Below, one piece after another: positions 16,816 to 26,563 of a DNA stretch of 45,286 nucleotides. Numbering within the stretch: position 1 is the stretch's first letter; the number at the start of each line of letters is the position of its first letter. A program made the translations under genes and the position numbers. A model generated the notes under the pieces. It was not told where the DNA came from, made no database searches, and saw only the letters and a program-made list of their open reading frames with translations. The DNA is from Shewanella hafniensis (GTDB lineage: Bacteria; Pseudomonadota; Gammaproteobacteria; Enterobacterales; Shewanellaceae): positions 1 through 45,286 of the forward strand of contig NZ_BPFD01000038.1 of the NCBI RefSeq assembly GCF_019655335.1, written 5' to 3'.

Positions 16816-18279
16816 ATGCGTGTTTCTAAGCGGAGTTATTTAGCGGGGTTGTTGGCAATTTCGACGAGCCTAATGCCTTTGTCGTTAATGGCAGCGGATG
16901 AGGGATTATTTACGCCTTTTCCTACGGCGAAATTAAAGGATGAATTGACGCGCCATTATGCCGAATATCCCTTTATTATCAGCGCGGGTGAACAAAGGTC
17001 TGACTATCGTTTTAAGCCTATCTTCGGTCAGGTCCATCAGCAAAAATACAAATTAGCGCCCGAATATAGCCCTGCGCATATTCTCGACAATTACCGTGAG
17101 CAGATTAAAAAGCTTGGTGGCGAAGTCCTATTCGAGTGTCTGCTTGAGGCTTGTGGTGATTCTCGCTTATTACGAGAGAAAATTGCGCTGTTGGATGGCG
17201 TTATTGGTGTAGAAAGTGGTTACTTGTTTGCTCGAGTTAAGAATGAGCAAAAAGAGTTTTATACCGCCATACAAGCAGCAGTTATGGATGATTCTGCGGG
17301 TCTTCATATTACGACGCTCGAGGCGATCCCCGAGCCGCTAGATTTAGTCACGGTTAATGCCGCATTTTTACAGCAGGCGCCTAAGCAAATCGAGTTTAAA
17401 GATAATCAAAAGAAGGATACCAACGGCGCCGAGGATCATCCGCTTATCAGCCGCCTAAAGGGAAGCTATATCCAGGACTTTAAACGCCAGGGCTTTGCGA
17501 GCACTGCCTTTGTGTCGTCAATGGATGCAAGCAATAAGCCTGTGCTGGTGGAGCGTGCGGGAAAGTTGACTCAAAATGGCTATTCAATACCAAAGGAATA
17601 TTCGGGTTACGAGGTGTTCACTAACTACAAGGTGGCATTGACTAAACTCGGATTCGAGACGCAATTTGAGTGTCAGGGAAAGGCCTGTGGTAGGGAGGAT
17701 AGGTTTATCAAAGCCATCGATTCTCTAGTGAATATAGGTAACGAAGACAGCCAGTTTTATGGCTGGTATACATTAACGCGCCCCGAGGGCAATGTGCATG
17801 TAAGTACTTATACCATTGGCTTTATTGGCGGCTTATGGACAGAGTTACGGGTATTGGAAGAAACTCAACTTAAGGACGATCGCGTGGGGATCAATCTTGA
17901 GGCGCTGACCGACCAAATCGAAGCCAAGGGGCATGTTGCCTTAGAAGGGCTGTTATTTGAGTACGATAGCGACAAGTTGTTGCCCGAGGCGCAGCCCGTT
18001 GTCGAGGTGCTGGCGAGTTACTTAAAGGCAAATCCTAAGCGTGCATTTTATGTGGTGGGTCATACCGATGACAAAGGTAATCAAGCTTATAACCAAGGTC
18101 TATCCCAACGCCGTGCGGTGGCGATTGTGAAGTTATTGACCACGAGTCATGGTATTAAAGCTCAACAGCTTGAAGCTGTGGGTATTGGCGAGCATGCGCC
18201 CATTGCCAGCAATAATGATGAGGCGGGGCAGCAGCAGAATCGCCGTGTCGAGTTAGTATTGAGATCGGATGCTAAGTAA
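16816..18279 (+). CDS. OmpA-domain protein with duplicated N-terminal module (DUF4892-like)
   Basis: The product is 487 residues from ATG 16816 (GGAGGG nine bases upstream; an in-frame TTG at 16813 is also possible). Residues 1-27 are a signal peptide ending SLMAAD. Two copies of one module follow, about residues 30-170 and 215-345. Each has a YREQIKKLG or YKVALTKLG helix followed by a Cys pair in similar wording (FECLLEACG, FECQGKACG). The C-terminus (about 375-487) is an OmpA-like peptidoglycan-binding domain with VVGHTDDKGNQAYNQGLSQR and NRRVELVL. A lipid anchor is absent, so it is periplasmic and tethered to peptidoglycan. DUF4892 is the family I suspect for the N-terminal modules. Specific role unknown. 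Confidence 0.85.
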   Translation: MRVSKRSYLAGLLAISTSLMPLSLMAADEGLFTPFPTAKLKDELTRHYAEYPFIISAGEQRSDYRFKPIFGQVHQQKYKLAPEYSPAHILDNYREQIKKLGGEVLFECLLEACGDSRLLREKIALLDGVIGVESGYLFARVKNEQKEFYTAIQAAVMDDSAGLHITTLEAIPEPLDLVTVNAAFLQQAPKQIEFKDNQKKDTNGAEDHPLISRLKGSYIQDFKRQGFASTAFVSSMDASNKPVLVERAGKLTQNGYSIPKEYSGYEVFTNYKVALTKLGFETQFECQGKACGREDRFIKAIDSLVNIGNEDSQFYGWYTLTRPEGNVHVSTYTIGFIGGLWTELRVLEETQLKDDRVGINLEALTDQIEAKGHVALEGLLFEYDSDKLLPEAQPVVEVLASYLKANPKRAFYVVGHTDDKGNQAYNQGLSQRRAVAIVKLLTTSHGIKAQQLEAVGIGEHAPIASNNDEAGQQQNRRVELVLRSDAK

Positions 18280-18305
18280 GCCCAATCGTTTGATTCAATT
18301 GATAT

Positions 18306-18344
18306 AAAAATGGCGTCAGCTCTTGTCGAGTTGGCGCCATTTTT
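18306..18344. terminator. Bidirectional intrinsic terminator
   Basis: ATGGCGTCAGCTC and GAGTTGGCGCCAT pair over 13 bp with two G-T wobbles around the loop TTGTC, preceded by AAAAA and followed by TTTTT. It therefore has U-tracts in both directions and serves both the OmpA-domain gene and the convergent AbgT-family gene. Confidence 0.9.
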
Positions 18345-18398
18345 GTTTACCTGTGATAGCTCAGCCGACGTCTCTGCCAAGCGATATTCAGGCTAAGG

Positions 18399-19958
18399 CT
18401 AAGATAGTGCCGGGAAGGAGAGTGAACTGCCAATTCCCAATGGCAGACCTAGGGCCCAGTAAGCGAGTAAGAAACCGCTCCAAAGCAGCAGAAAACTGAT
18501 TGAAAACGGCAACATCAGCGCCACTAAGGTGCCTATGCCTGATTCCTTAACGTATTTTTGGCAAAACACCACTATCAGCGGAAAGTAAGGCATCAGCGGG
18601 GTAATGATATTGGTCGACGAGTCGCCTACGCGGTAAGCGGCTTGAGTCAAATCGGGCGATACGCCCAGTTCCATTAACATGGGCACCATGATGGCACCAA
18701 TCAAGGCCCATTTGGCCGACGCTGAGCCGACTAATAGATTGACTAACGCGGTGAGAAACACAATCCCCACCAAAGTCACACCCATAGGAAGGGCCAATTC
18801 CTTTAGCGCCAACGCGCCTTTAATCGCCATTAATGCGCCTAAATTGGATTGACCAAAGGCATAAATAAACTGAGCACAGAAAAAGGCCATGACGATGTAA
18901 TAACCCATGCCGCTCATGGACTTACTCATGCCCTGAATAATGGCTCTGTGGTTATTCGCCGTGCCTGCAACATAGCCATAGACTATGCCTGGCACGAGGA
19001 AGAGCACAAAAATAATCGCCACAATGGAGCGCATTAAGGGAGCCGAGGCACTGGTTAGCGTGCCATCGGTACCACGCCAGGCAGAGTTGTCACCATAGGC
19101 GCTAAACACCAGCCCTAGGGCACATAACAACATGGCGCCCATGGCGAATTTGAGGCCGCGGCGCTCATGGGGTGCTAGCTCATCAAGCGTTGGGAGTGTT
19201 GCTGGATCGCCATTTACCGCAGTGTTTTTTAGGCGCGGCTCAATCACTTTATCCGTTAAGAACCAGCCAACTAAGATAATTAAAATGGCAGAAGCCGAAG
19301 TAAAAAAGATGTTATTCAGTGGGTTAATCGTTAATGTGGCGGCCGCTGGGTCGGCTGATAATCTTGCTGCTGCCTGAGTTAAGCCCGCTAACATAGGATC
19401 AAGGCTCGATGGCACACCCACGGTCGCAGAAAAACCGCCGGATACGCCAGCGAAAGCGGCGGCAATACCGGCTAAGGGATGGCGACCAGCGGCATAAAAG
19501 ATCACCGCGCCGAGCGGGATAACCAGTACATAACCCGCATCAACCGCGACATGGCTCAGAATACCCACGGCGATCAATACCGGGGTGAGTAACATCTTGG
19601 GGGTAACAGATAAAATCGAGCGCAGGCCAGCATTAATAAAGCCAGTATGCTCAGCAACGCCAAGCCCCAGCATAGCAACCAGCACGACACCGAGCGGCGG
19701 GAAAGTCACAAAGGTGGAGACTATGTTCGAGGTAAATGCAGTCAGTGCGCCGCCTTCGAGCATATTGACGACTTGAATGGGGTTGCCAGTACGAGGGTCG
19801 ATTTCATCAAAACTGACACCCGATAATCCCCAGGAGATCAGCCAGACTAGGCCCAGAAACATCGCAAATAATACCGCCGGATCGGGCAGTTTATTGCCGA
19901 CGACTTCGACGCCATTGAGAAATCGCTGGAATCCAGTGACAGGTTTATGGTTTTCCAT
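18399..19958 (-). CDS. AbgT-family transporter
   Basis: This 519-residue inner-membrane protein has about a dozen hydrophobic segments. It begins MENHKPVTGFQRFLNGVEVV and carries AbgT-family features: GNKLPDPAVLFAMF near the N-terminus, the hairpin-like GGFSATVGVPSSLDPMLAGL, and GDSSTNIITPLMPYFPLIV toward the C-terminus. Known members (E. coli AbgT, Neisseria MtrF) move p-aminobenzoyl-glutamate or export sulfonamides using the proton gradient. Which activity applies here is unknown. Monocistronic, closed by the bidirectional terminator at 18306-18344. Length is normal for the family. Confidence 0.9.
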   Translation of the reverse strand: MENHKPVTGFQRFLNGVEVVGNKLPDPAVLFAMFLGLVWLISWGLSGVSFDEIDPRTGNPIQVVNMLEGGALTAFTSNIVSTFVTFPPLGVVLVAMLGLGVAEHTGFINAGLRSILSVTPKMLLTPVLIAVGILSHVAVDAGYVLVIPLGAVIFYAAGRHPLAGIAAAFAGVSGGFSATVGVPSSLDPMLAGLTQAAARLSADPAAATLTINPLNNIFFTSASAILIILVGWFLTDKVIEPRLKNTAVNGDPATLPTLDELAPHERRGLKFAMGAMLLCALGLVFSAYGDNSAWRGTDGTLTSASAPLMRSIVAIIFVLFLVPGIVYGYVAGTANNHRAIIQGMSKSMSGMGYYIVMAFFCAQFIYAFGQSNLGALMAIKGALALKELALPMGVTLVGIVFLTALVNLLVGSASAKWALIGAIMVPMLMELGVSPDLTQAAYRVGDSSTNIITPLMPYFPLIVVFCQKYVKESGIGTLVALMLPFSISFLLLWSGFLLAYWALGLPLGIGSSLSFPALS

Positions 19959-20126
19959 TTGGGTGCCGCTTCCTAAAAATGATGATTGTTATCGGCGATT
20001 ATAAAAACGTAGCATTAATTTAAGCTTGGTTTAACTAATCGATAAGAAATAAAACACATAAAAATCTATCGCAGCGACGTTCGTGTGGGCCGATTTCATC
20101 GTCTCTAAATCAATTTAGCCGCAAAT

Positions 20127-20163
20127 AAAAAGCGCGGGTTCATCGCTGACCCCGCGCTTTTTT
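20127..20163. terminator. Bidirectional intrinsic terminator downstream of pckA
   Basis: GCGCGGG and CCCGCGC form a GC-rich stem flanked by AAAA on one side and TTTTTT on the other. On the minus strand it ends the pckA transcript about 50 bases after its stop codon. On the plus strand it would block transcription from the AbgT side into pckA. Confidence 0.9.
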
Positions 20164-20211
20164 ACTCAACAATGTGTTTGATTACATTATCTAAATGAAT
20201 CCGCTACGCGC

Positions 20212-21753
20212 TTATGCCTTTGGGCCTGCGTTACGGATAGCGTCTGACACTTGATACTTAGCGAAGTTTTTAGTGAAAGCTTCGGCCAGTTTTTGGGCGT
20301 ATTCGGTATATAGCGCTTTGTCGCCCCAAGTGTTGATTGGGTTGAGTAGGTTAGTGTCTACACCGGGTACCGCGACAGGCACGGCCAGATTCAGCGTCTC
20401 TAAGTGGGCGGTTTCCACATCTTTCAATTCACCGCTGACAATCGCATCGACGATGGCGCGGGTGGTGGGGATGTCAAAACGTTTACCCACACCGTGTGGA
20501 CCGCCAGTCCAGCCGGTGTTGACTAAGTACACTTGGCTGCCGAAGGACTCAATGCGCTTCATTAACAGTTCTGCGTACACGCCAGCAGGGCGTGGGAAGA
20601 AAGGTGCGCCGAAGCACGTTGAGAAGGTGGATTGAATCGCGGAGGTTGAACCGATTTCAGTCGAACCGACTTTAGCCGTGTAGCCAGACAAGAAGTGGTA
20701 TGCCGCTTGTTCTTTGGTCAGGATAGAAACCGGTGGTAAAACGCCAGACACGTCGCAAGTTAAGAACACAACCGCATGTGGCTCGGCGCCACAGTTATCT
20801 TCTTTACGTTGGGCGATGTGCTCCAGCGGATACGCTGCGCGAGTATTTTCCGTTAGGCTGCTGTCTTTGTAGTTAGGTACGCGGTGTTCGTCCATAACGA
20901 CGTTTTCGAGCACAGTACCGAAACGAATCGCATCCCAAATAACAGGCTCATTCTTCTGGCTCAGGTCGATACATTTGGCGTAGCAACCGCCTTCAATATT
21001 GAATACGCCGCCGGGTGCCCAGCCGTGTTCATCGTCACCAATCAGGAAGCGTTTTGGATCGGCAGAGAGTGTGGTTTTACCTGTGCCTGACAGACCGAAG
21101 AATAGCGTAGTGTCGCCATCTTTACCCACGTTAGCCGAGCAGTGCATAGGCAGCACGCCTTGGGCTGGCAGCAGGAAGTTTTGTACAGAAAACATAGACT
21201 TTTTCATTTCGCCAGCGTATTTCAGGCCAGCTAGCAGCACTTTACGTTCGGCGAAGTTTAAAATCACGGCTGCATCTGAGTTAGTGCCATCACGTTCTGG
21301 TACGCAAACAAAGTCAGGGGCATTGATGATCTGCCATACTGGCTTGTCTTTACGGTTAAATTCTTCTGGGATGATAAAAAGGTTACGGGCGAACAGTTGG
21401 TGCCAAGCGTATTGCGTGGTGACACGTACTGGTTGGTAATGCTCAGTATCGGCACCGACTTCGAGGTCAGATACAAACAGTTCTTTATCGGCTAGGTAAG
21501 CTTCTACCCGCGCCCATAAACCTTCAAAAGCACCGGGATCGAAAGCTTGATTGACTGGGCCCCATTCGATGTCTGCTTCTGAGCTGGGTTCTCTTACGAT
21601 AAAGCGATCGCCGGGTGAGCGACCACTGCGAGCGCCTGTTTTAGCGACTAATGCGCCATTGGCTGTCAATTCACCTTCGCCGCGTAGCAGGGCAAATTCG
21701 ACAAGTTGTGCTGTTGAGGGGTTAAAGTGAACGCGGTTTAATCCATCCGCCAT
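20212..21753 (-). CDS. pckA: Phosphoenolpyruvate carboxykinase (ATP)
   Basis: PckA converts oxaloacetate and ATP to phosphoenolpyruvate, CO2 and ADP, the first committed step of gluconeogenesis, in the cytosol. At 513 residues it has the usual bacterial length. Diagnostic segments are all present: [12 protein letters not shown] near the N-terminus, the kinase P-loop [16 protein letters not shown], the metal site LIGDDEHGW, and RAAYPLEHI with the following ATP/substrate-binding segments. Start ATG 21753 has GGAG upstream. The gene is transcribed alone; terminators flank it on both sides. Confidence 0.97.
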   Translation of the reverse strand: MADGLNRVHFNPSTAQLVEFALLRGEGELTANGALVAKTGARSGRSPGDRFIVREPSSEADIEWGPVNQAFDPGAFEGLWARVEAYLADKELFVSDLEVGADTEHYQPVRVTTQYAWHQLFARNLFIIPEEFNRKDKPVWQIINAPDFVCVPERDGTNSDAAVILNFAERKVLLAGLKYAGEMKKSMFSVQNFLLPAQGVLPMHCSANVGKDGDTTLFFGLSGTGKTTLSADPKRFLIGDDEHGWAPGGVFNIEGGCYAKCIDLSQKNEPVIWDAIRFGTVLENVVMDEHRVPNYKDSSLTENTRAAYPLEHIAQRKEDNCGAEPHAVVFLTCDVSGVLPPVSILTKEQAAYHFLSGYTAKVGSTEIGSTSAIQSTFSTCFGAPFFPRPAGVYAELLMKRIESFGSQVYLVNTGWTGGPHGVGKRFDIPTTRAIVDAIVSGELKDVETAHLETLNLAVPVAVPGVDTNLLNPINTWGDKALYTEYAQKLAEAFTKNFAKYQVSDAIRNAGPKA

Positions 21754-21903
21754 AGTGAGGTCTCCATTTGATTTGTAAGGTTATTTTTGTTATCGATCGT
21801 CTGCCGATTTTGTTTTATTTATCACCTAAGTCGTGCTAGGTAACAAAGTGAGGCGATTGTAGCCTAAGCCGAGTGCAATGTGTGAGGGGATTGTGGGGAT
21901 GAA

Positions 21904-21933
21904 TAAAAAATGGGCGCCGAATCGGGCGCCCAT
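21904..21933 (-). terminator. Intrinsic terminator downstream of hslO
   Basis: On the minus strand ATGGGCGCC and GGCGCCCAT form a perfect 9-bp stem with a 6-base loop, followed by TTTTTT (plus-strand 21905-21910 AAAAAA). It lies about 30 bases after the hslO stop and about 150 bases before the pckA start, separating the two transcripts. Confidence 0.93.
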
Positions 21934-21964
21934 ATTGTTTAGCTTTGATGAACCGGTTAAGTGA

Positions 21965-22825
21965 TTATTGCTGAGTCGCGGATGACTGACCGTTCGCAAA
22001 TAATGCCGCTACGTCTATGGCATCAAAGGTGTATTTTGCGTGGCAATATTCGCAGCCCATTTCAATCTTGCCGTCTTCGGCGAGAATGGCTTCGATTTCT
22101 GCTTGATCTAAGGTTTTGATTGCGCCGGCACTGCGTTCATGGGAACAGGTGCATTTAAAGCTCACATCGATAGGATCGAATAGACGCACTTCTTCCTGAT
22201 GATAGAGGCGATGTAATACGCTTTCTGCATCAAGAGTGAATAACTCTTCGGCCTTGATGGTCGACGTTAGTTGGCTCAAGTGTTCGAAGTCGGCGTTGTG
22301 ATCTTGCTGGCTTGGCAGAATTTGTAGGAACATGCCCGCCGCTTGTTTGCCGTCGGCAAATAACCAAATGCCTGTTGGTAACTGTTCAGATTGATTGAAG
22401 TATTCTTCAACACAGGCCGCAAGTGTTGGCTTGTCCAGTGCGACCACACCTTGGTAGCGCTCACCTTCATCGGGTGTTAAGGTGATGACCATATAGCCCT
22501 GACCGAACAGATCGGTAAGGCTAGCATCATCGGCAAGTTCAGCATTCCAGCGAGCCACACCGCGTAACTCTTGTAGATTGTTACCGTTGATCACTGCTAA
22601 AGAAACAGGGCCGTTGCCTTGTAACTGTACGCTGATATCGCCGCTAAATTTTAATGTCGCTGTTAATAGCGAGGTGGCCGCCATTAATTCACCCAACAGC
22701 ACTTGCAGTACGGCTGGATATTCTTGGGCGCTGATCACTTGTTGATAGCTGTCTTGTAACTGCACCAGTTCACCACGCACATCGGCATTGTCGAACAAGT
22801 AGCGGTGTAAAGTATCTTGGTTCAT
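21965..22825 (-). CDS. hslO: Hsp33 redox-regulated chaperone
   Basis: Hsp33 is a cytosolic holdase activated by oxidation plus heat or bleach stress. The product is 286 residues from ATG 22825 ([11 protein letters not shown]), which is preferred over an in-frame GTG at 22837 because GTGAG then acts as a Shine-Dalgarno seven bases upstream. The C-terminal zinc redox switch is intact: CTC and CEYC supply the four cysteines, in [12 protein letters not shown] and [13 protein letters not shown]. It follows hslR closely, as in many gammaproteobacteria, and is probably cotranscribed with it. Confidence 0.95.
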   Translation of the reverse strand: MNQDTLHRYLFDNADVRGELVQLQDSYQQVISAQEYPAVLQVLLGELMAATSLLTATLKFSGDISVQLQGNGPVSLAVINGNNLQELRGVARWNAELADDASLTDLFGQGYMVITLTPDEGERYQGVVALDKPTLAACVEEYFNQSEQLPTGIWLFADGKQAAGMFLQILPSQQDHNADFEHLSQLTSTIKAEELFTLDAESVLHRLYHQEEVRLFDPIDVSFKCTCSHERSAGAIKTLDQAEIEAILAEDGKIEMGCEYCHAKYTFDAIDVAALFANGQSSATQQ

Positions 22826-22839
22826 CGTGTATCTCACTG

Positions 22840-23238
22840 TTAAAGGTCTTTAAAGCGCATGAGCTGACGTCGTTGCTTTTTATCTGGTTTCTGATCGGGT
22901 ATCGGGTTATTGAGCATGTGGAGACGTCGTTGCTCAGCATTAATGGCCCGTTTAGCCAGACTTGTCGCGGTTTCTTCGTACAATTCTTGTGCAATCGCAC
23001 CACTTTGGCGTAATTGCGATAATTTTTTTATGACGATCTCTTTATCGTCATATCCTTGGCGTATCTTAAGGACAGCGCCTATCTCGGCATTCCTACTAGA
23101 TTTGGCGCGCTGGCCGTTGTAATGTACTTTGCCGCCGTTAATCATTTCTTTGGCGATGGCACGGGTTTTATAGAAACGTGCAGCCCAAAGCCACTTATCG
23201 AGTCGAATGTCTGTTTTGTCGCTTTGACTTTGCGTCAT
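22840..23238 (-). CDS. hslR: Hsp15, S4-domain ribosome-associated heat-shock protein
   Basis: Hsp15 rescues 50S subunits carrying stalled nascent chains. The product is 132 residues. The S4 RNA-binding domain is at residues 10-75 ([20 protein letters not shown], then [17 protein letters not shown]), followed by a basic helical tail ([21 protein letters not shown]) that binds RNA in the family. GGAG precedes ATG 23238 by 6 bases. The hslO start lies 15 bases beyond its stop. Confidence 0.95.
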   Translation of the reverse strand: MTQSQSDKTDIRLDKWLWAARFYKTRAIAKEMINGGKVHYNGQRAKSSRNAEIGAVLKIRQGYDDKEIVIKKLSQLRQSGAIAQELYEETATSLAKRAINAEQRRLHMLNNPIPDQKPDKKQRRQLMRFKDL

Positions 23239-23312
23239 AGTGTCTCCAGCTAAAAGATCGATGAGTTCACATGCCGAGTAAGAAAATGCGTGAAGTGCAT
23301 TTCTATTATGTT

Positions 23313-23338
23313 AAAGGGTGGCATGCTTCACACCCTTT
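23313..23338. promoter_or_regulatory. Inverted repeat between divergent hslR and gspC
   Basis: AAAGGGTG (23313-23320) and CACCCTTT (23331-23338) are exact reverse complements with a 10-base gap. It lies about 75 bases upstream of the hslR start and about 155 bases upstream of gspC. It could be an operator or a leader hairpin; a terminator is unlikely because no gene ends here. Confidence 0.35.
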
Positions 23339-23451
23339 TGTGGCGGGCAAAGTTAGCATAATTGGCCTATTTTCGCCAATTTGAATGCTGTTATGGGCTT
23401 GTTGCCAAATGCAGCCTAGGTTAGCATGAGGCGGTTATTGCCTAATTATTA

Positions 23452-23457
23452 TAATCA
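23452..23457 (+). promoter_or_regulatory. Possible -10 box of the gsp operon promoter
   Basis: TATAAT at 23452-23457 is a perfect -10 hexamer, placing a start site near 23464 and a leader of roughly 28 bases before gspC. The -35 region (around TGAGGC) is poor, so an activator or extended contacts may be needed. Assigned on the -10 and position only. Confidence 0.4.
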
Positions 23458-23491
23458 GAACAGAGACCTGTATCGAGGGTCCACATAAAAT

Positions 23492-24421
23492 ATGGATTTA
23501 TTAGATAAAGTTATCGCAAAAGCCATTGGCATGCCCCATAAACTCCTAAGCCGGATTGTCTTCTGGTTGGGCTTTATTGTGATCATGTTGTTAGCTGCGC
23601 AAATTACATGGAAATTAGTGCCTACTCACTCATCTGCCAGTGCTTGGTCCCCAACGCCCGTAAGCGTGAATGGCAAAGGTGCCGGTCAGGTTGATCTCGC
23701 AGGTCTGCAGCAGCTTGGACTCTTTGGTAAGGCGGATGCGACATCTGATAAACCTAAAGTCGAAGTCGTTGAGACTGTGACCGACGCACCTAAGACTACA
23801 CTTTCAATTCAGCTGACTGGGGTTGTCGCATCGACGGCCGACCAAAAAGGCTTAGCGATTATTGAGTCCAGCGGCAGCCAAGAAACCTACAGTTTAGGTG
23901 ATAAGATCAAGGGCACTTCTGCATCACTCAAAGAAGTCTATGCCGACCGCATCATCATCACTAACGCTGGCCGTTACGAGACCTTAATGCTCGATGGCTT
24001 AGTCTATACCAGCCAAAGCCCTGCTAATCAGCAATTACAACAAGCTAAAAGCAATAAGGCGGACTCGGCAGTGAGCCGTGTCGATCAACGTAAAAATGCC
24101 GAAATCTCCCAAGAACTCGCCGAATCTCGCACCGAATTGTTAGCCGACCCCAGTAAGATCACCGATTACATTGCCATTTCACCCGTGAGACAAGGTGATT
24201 CTGTGGCGGGTTATCGTTTGAATCCAGGGAAAGACGCCAATTTGTTTAAGCAGGCGGGTTTTAAAGCCAATGATTTAGCCAAATCGATTAATGGATACGA
24301 CTTGACCGTAATGAGTCAGGCGTTAGAAATGATGAGCCAATTACCCGAGTTAACCGAAGTGTCCATTATGGTTGAGCGGGAAGGACAATTGGTTGAAATC
24401 ATGTTTAGTTTGCCGCAATAA
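23492..24421 (+). CDS. gspC: Type II secretion system inner-membrane clamp protein GspC
   Basis: GspC links the inner-membrane platform to the outer-membrane secretin. The product is 309 residues: a short cytosolic N-terminus, one membrane helix at about 21-42 (IVFWLGFIVIMLLAAQITWK), a homology-region domain at about 95-170 (LSIQLTGVVASTADQKGLAI) that binds GspD, and a C-terminal PDZ-like domain (GYRLNPGKDANLFKQAGFKA, then MVEREGQLVEIMF). It is the first gene of a twelve-gene operon, with gspD starting 24 bases later. Confidence 0.95.
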   Translation: MDLLDKVIAKAIGMPHKLLSRIVFWLGFIVIMLLAAQITWKLVPTHSSASAWSPTPVSVNGKGAGQVDLAGLQQLGLFGKADATSDKPKVEVVETVTDAPKTTLSIQLTGVVASTADQKGLAIIESSGSQETYSLGDKIKGTSASLKEVYADRIIITNAGRYETLMLDGLVYTSQSPANQQLQQAKSNKADSAVSRVDQRKNAEISQELAESRTELLADPSKITDYIAISPVRQGDSVAGYRLNPGKDANLFKQAGFKANDLAKSINGYDLTVMSQALEMMSQLPELTEVSIMVEREGQLVEIMFSLPQ

Positions 24422-24445
24422 CACGCGTTAGAGGAAAGAAAAAGA

Positions 24446-26563
24446 ATGAATAACAAAAGGATTCGACGCAAGCTGATTGCTGGGGTTGTTGCGGGTGCAG
24501 CCATGTTCTCCTCCCAATTCGCTTGGTCTGAACAATATGCGGCCAACTTTAAGGGCACAGATATTCAAGAGTTTATCAATATCGTTGGTAAAAACCTGAA
24601 TAAGACCATCATAGTCGACCCAACCATCCGCGGAAAAATCAACGTTCGCAGTTATGACCTGCTGAATGATGAACAGTATTACCAGTTCTTCCTCAACGTC
24701 TTACAAGTCTACGGTTATGCCATCGTTGAGATGGAAAATAATGTTATTAAAGTCATCAAGGACAAAGACGCCAAAACCGCAGCCATCCGAGTGGCAAATG
24801 ATAACGAACCCGGCATGGGTGATGAAATGGTCACCCGCATCGTGGCCTTATATAACACTGAGGCCAAACAATTAGCGCCCTTGTTACGCCAATTAAATGA
24901 TAACGCGGGTGGCGGTAACGTAGTGAACTACGATCCCTCCAACGTCTTGATGTTGTCTGGCCGTGCTGCCGTGGTGAATAAGTTGGTTGAAATTGTCCGC
25001 CGCGTAGATAAGCAGGGCGATACTTCAGTACAAGTCGTGCCGCTCGAATACGCTTCTGCGGGGGAAATGGTACGAATTATCGATACTCTTTACCGTGCCA
25101 CGGCTAACCAGGCTCAATTGCCAGGCCAAGCGCCAAAAGTGGTTGCCGACGAACGCATCAACGCTGTGGTTGTTAGCGGTGATGAAAAGAGTCGCCAACG
25201 TGTGGTCGAACTTATTCATCGTCTCGATGCCGAGCAAGCCAGCACGGGCAACACTAAGGTGCGTTACTTACGTTATGCCAAGGCCGAAGATTTAGTTGAA
25301 GTGCTGACAGGGTTTGCCCAAAAATTAGAGGGTGATAAAGACCCAAGCGCTCAGGCTGCTGGTGGTAAACGCCGTAACGAAATCAATATCATGGCACATG
25401 CTGAAACCAACGCCTTAGTGATCAGTGCTGAACCCGATCAGATGCGTACTATCGAGAGCGTGATTAATCAACTCGACATCCGCCGTGCTCAAGTGTTAGT
25501 TGAAGCGATTATCGTGGAAGTGGCTGAGGGCGATAACGTTGGCTTTGGGGTGCAATGGGCCTCGAAATCGGGTGGCGGGACTCAGTTTAATAACTTAGGC
25601 CCAACCATAGGTGAAGTCGGGGCGGGTGTTTGGGCGGCTCAAACTGAAAAAGCTTCTCAAACCTGTACGGGTTCAGGTGATAACAAAACTTGTACAGAAA
25701 ATCCAGATAAGCGTGGAGATGTTACCTTACTTGCCCAAGCTTTAGGTAAAGTGAACGGTATGGCATGGGGTGTGGCCATGGGTGACTTTGGTGCACTGAT
25801 CCAAGCCGTGTCGAGTGACACTAACTCAAACGTACTGGCGACACCTTCTATTACTACCTTGGATAACCAAGAAGCATCTTTCATCGTCGGTGATGAAGTG
25901 CCTATTCTGACTGGCTCTACCGCCAGCTCTAACAATAGCAACCCATTCCAAACCGTTGAACGTAAAGAGGTTGGGGTTAAGTTGAAAGTGGTGCCGCAGA
26001 TCAACGAAGGCAATGCGGTTAAGCTGACGATTGAGCAGGAAGTATCAGGAGTTAACGGTAATACAGGTGTGGATATTTCCTTTGCGACACGACGTTTAAC
26101 CACTACCGTTATGGCTGATTCAGGGCAAATTGTGGTTCTGGGTGGTTTGATCAACGAAGAAGTGCAAGAAAGCATACAAAAAGTACCATTCTTGGGTGAT
26201 ATTCCTATTTTGGGACATTTATTTAAATCTTCTTCTAGCAAAAAGACCAAGAAAAATCTGATGATCTTCATTAAGCCAACCATTATTCGTGATGGTGTGA
26301 CTATGGAAGGGATTGCGGGCCGTAAATACAACTATTTCAGAGCATTACAACTTGAGCAGCAAGAGCGTGGCGTAAACTTAATGCCAAATACGCAAGTGCC
26401 TGTGTTGGAAGAATGGAATCAATCAGAGTATTTGCCGCCAGAAGTTAACGCGATTTTAGAGCGTTACAAAGAGGGCAAAGGCTTAGATACTCAGATGCGT
26501 AAAACAGATCCGACTTTAAAGTCACTGGAAGAAAACAAGAATAAAGATAAAACCAATGAGTGA
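24446..26563 (+). CDS. gspD: Type II secretion system secretin GspD
   Basis: GspD forms the outer-membrane channel. The product is 705 residues with a cleaved signal (about 1-28, ending FAWSEQ). The N0 domain begins [20 protein letters not shown]. Three N1-N3 modules follow ([60 protein letters not shown]). The secretin domain holds [20 protein letters not shown], and the C-terminal strands include [20 protein letters not shown] and [11 protein letters not shown]. The last 80 residues are charged and could bind a pilotin, which is not encoded in the window. AGAGGAAAG precedes the start. It overlaps gspE by 8 bases. Confidence 0.96.
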   Translation: MNNKRIRRKLIAGVVAGAAMFSSQFAWSEQYAANFKGTDIQEFINIVGKNLNKTIIVDPTIRGKINVRSYDLLNDEQYYQFFLNVLQVYGYAIVEMENNVIKVIKDKDAKTAAIRVANDNEPGMGDEMVTRIVALYNTEAKQLAPLLRQLNDNAGGGNVVNYDPSNVLMLSGRAAVVNKLVEIVRRVDKQGDTSVQVVPLEYASAGEMVRIIDTLYRATANQAQLPGQAPKVVADERINAVVVSGDEKSRQRVVELIHRLDAEQASTGNTKVRYLRYAKAEDLVEVLTGFAQKLEGDKDPSAQAAGGKRRNEINIMAHAETNALVISAEPDQMRTIESVINQLDIRRAQVLVEAIIVEVAEGDNVGFGVQWASKSGGGTQFNNLGPTIGEVGAGVWAAQTEKASQTCTGSGDNKTCTENPDKRGDVTLLAQALGKVNGMAWGVAMGDFGALIQAVSSDTNSNVLATPSITTLDNQEASFIVGDEVPILTGSTASSNNSNPFQTVERKEVGVKLKVVPQINEGNAVKLTIEQEVSGVNGNTGVDISFATRRLTTTVMADSGQIVVLGGLINEEVQESIQKVPFLGDIPILGHLFKSSSSKKTKKNLMIFIKPTIIRDGVTMEGIAGRKYNYFRALQLEQQERGVNLMPNTQVPVLEEWNQSEYLPPEVNAILERYKEGKGLDTQMRKTDPTLKSLEENKNKDKTNE

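Noticed and set aside
25657..26331. Open frame of 224 codons on the minus strand inside gspD
   Set aside because: Antisense to the secretin domain of gspD; its length reflects the codon bias of gspD and it has no domain of its own.
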